Source: Ruminococcaceae bacterium UBA7067 (GTDB lineage Bacteria; Bacillota; Clostridia; Oscillospirales; Acutalibacteraceae). From it: a stretch of DNA of 21,935 nucleotides. Both the position numbers and the translations under genes were made by a program. The notes below the pieces were generated by a model. It was not told the origin of the DNA and did no database searches. It saw only the letters and a program-made list of their open reading frames with translations. The stretch is from positions 1 to 21,935 of the forward strand of contig DKZT01000070.1 of assembly GCA_002493755.1 (NCBI GenBank), in the 5' to 3' direction. Shown in pieces: positions 21,252 to 21,935 of the stretch. The stretch's first letter is position 1, and each line of letters begins with the position of its first letter.

Positions 21252-21265
21252 TATGAACCTCCGGC

Positions 21266-21799
21266 TTACTTAACGTTGAACTTCTCGTTGTACGATTCAA
21301 TAGCGGCGTTGATGACCTCTTTGGCTACCTCGGCACTCTGAACCTCGTCAACGGCGGTGTCTTTGTTCTCAAGGTTTTTATACACCGTAAAGAAGTGGCA
21401 CATCTCGCTGAAGATATGCTTCGGGAGCTGAGAAATATCGGTGTATTCGTTGTAGGTAGGGTCGTTGAACGGAATGGCGATAATCTTTTCATCGTTTCTG
21501 CCGTTGTCAACCATTCTGATAACGCCGATGGGATAACAGCGGATAAGCGTCATCGGGTAAACGTCCTCACTGCACAGCACAAGAACATCGAGCGGGTCGA
21601 GGTCGTCGCCGTAGGTACGTGGAATAAAGCCGTAGTTTGCAGGGTAGTGGGTTGAGGTGTAGAGTATGCGGTCGAGCTTTAAAAGACCCGTCTGCTTATC
21701 CATTTCATACTTGCACTTACTGCCCTTGGGAATTTCAATAACTGCCACAAAGTCATTTTCGCTTATTCTTGAAGAATCAATATCGTGCCAGATGTTCAC
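21266..21799 (-). CDS. ppa: Inorganic pyrophosphatase, soluble family I
   Basis: The 177-residue enzyme hydrolyses pyrophosphate to two phosphates and so drives biosynthetic reactions. The family I signature is visible as DDLDPLDVLVL (about 65-75), with the upstream KYEMDKQTG (substrate-binding Lys and Glu) and YPANYGFIP. Length matches the bacterial hexameric form. It starts with GTG at 21799, with AAAGGA 11 bp upstream; the nearby ATG is out of frame. It is followed at 14 bp by the membrane protein gene and ends at the terminator 20685-20710. Confidence 0.95.
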   Translation of the reverse strand: MNIWHDIDSSRISENDFVAVIEIPKGSKCKYEMDKQTGLLKLDRILYTSTHYPANYGFIPRTYGDDLDPLDVLVLCSEDVYPMTLIRCYPIGVIRMVDNGRNDEKIIAIPFNDPTYNEYTDISQLPKHIFSEMCHFFTVYKNLENKDTAVDEVQSAEVAKEVINAAIESYNEKFNVK

Positions 21800-21935
21800 A
21801 ATAATAACATTCCTTTCTTGTTGTGTAGTGATTTGGTTGTAGATTTGAAGAAATATTGTCAGCTTAAGAAATTACGGTCTGTAAATGTTCCCTACAAACT
21901 GTCAGCTTTGTTACGAGTAAATTATTAATTCAAAG

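Overview
The window looks like a chromosome segment from a spore-forming, gut or rumen-type Clostridium relative, probably a Ruminococcus-like member of the Oscillospiraceae. Evidence for this is a dipicolinate synthase operon (dpaA-dpaB), a secreted leucine-rich-repeat protein ending in a type I dockerin, a SpoIIE-type phosphatase paired with an anti-sigma-type kinase, strong AGGAGG ribosome binding sites, and intergenic spaces full of short heptamer repeats. The genus is inferred, not proven.

Layout. 1-2.55 kb (minus strand): a two-gene partner-switching signalling operon of a membrane-anchored PP2C phosphatase and a HATPase kinase. 2.86-3.51 kb: the 5' part of a macro-domain gene. 3.51-13.13 kb: an integrated element of about 9.6 kb that splits this macro gene; the missing 3' part resumes at 13,131. 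13.6-14.7 kb: a von Willebrand A-domain gene and a truncated DUF2935 gene, both preceded by the same 34-bp motif. 14.7-16.1 kb (minus): dpaA-dpaB. 16.4-18.3 kb (minus): the LRR/dockerin protein. 18.7-20.0 kb (minus): enolase, flanked by an inverted pair of MITE-like repeats. 20.3-20.6 kb: a small double-LysM protein. 20.7-21.8 kb (minus): inorganic pyrophosphatase followed by a small membrane protein.

The inserted element is the most interesting part. It has Tn4451-family hallmarks: a large serine recombinase (TnpX-like) at the right end, TnpV near the left end, and candidate ends that share a GA dinucleotide, which is the crossover dinucleotide known for TnpX/TndX recombinases. I see no relaxase. 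Its cargo, on the opposite strand, is anti-phage defence: mcrB (Mrr-N-like and EVE-like domains plus a GTPase motor), mcrC (nuclease), and an Abi/DRT-class reverse transcriptase whose reading frame is cut by one in-frame TGA between the catalytic part and a C-terminal helical part. Between cargo and recombinase lies about 1.3 kb of dense non-coding structure: a near-consensus promoter with an operator-like palindrome, a structured RNA, a 34-bp-stem hairpin with a T-run, a structured leader before a small winged-helix protein, two tandem 40-nt palindromes, and a shared leader motif placed before both divergent gene sets.

How the parts may work together (inference): the recombinase inserted the element into the macro gene. 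The macro domain itself probably survives as a chimeric protein while the C-terminal helical domain was lost. McrBC would restrict modified DNA, with the RT as a second, possibly inactivated, defence layer. The structured intergenic region probably governs excision and cargo expression.
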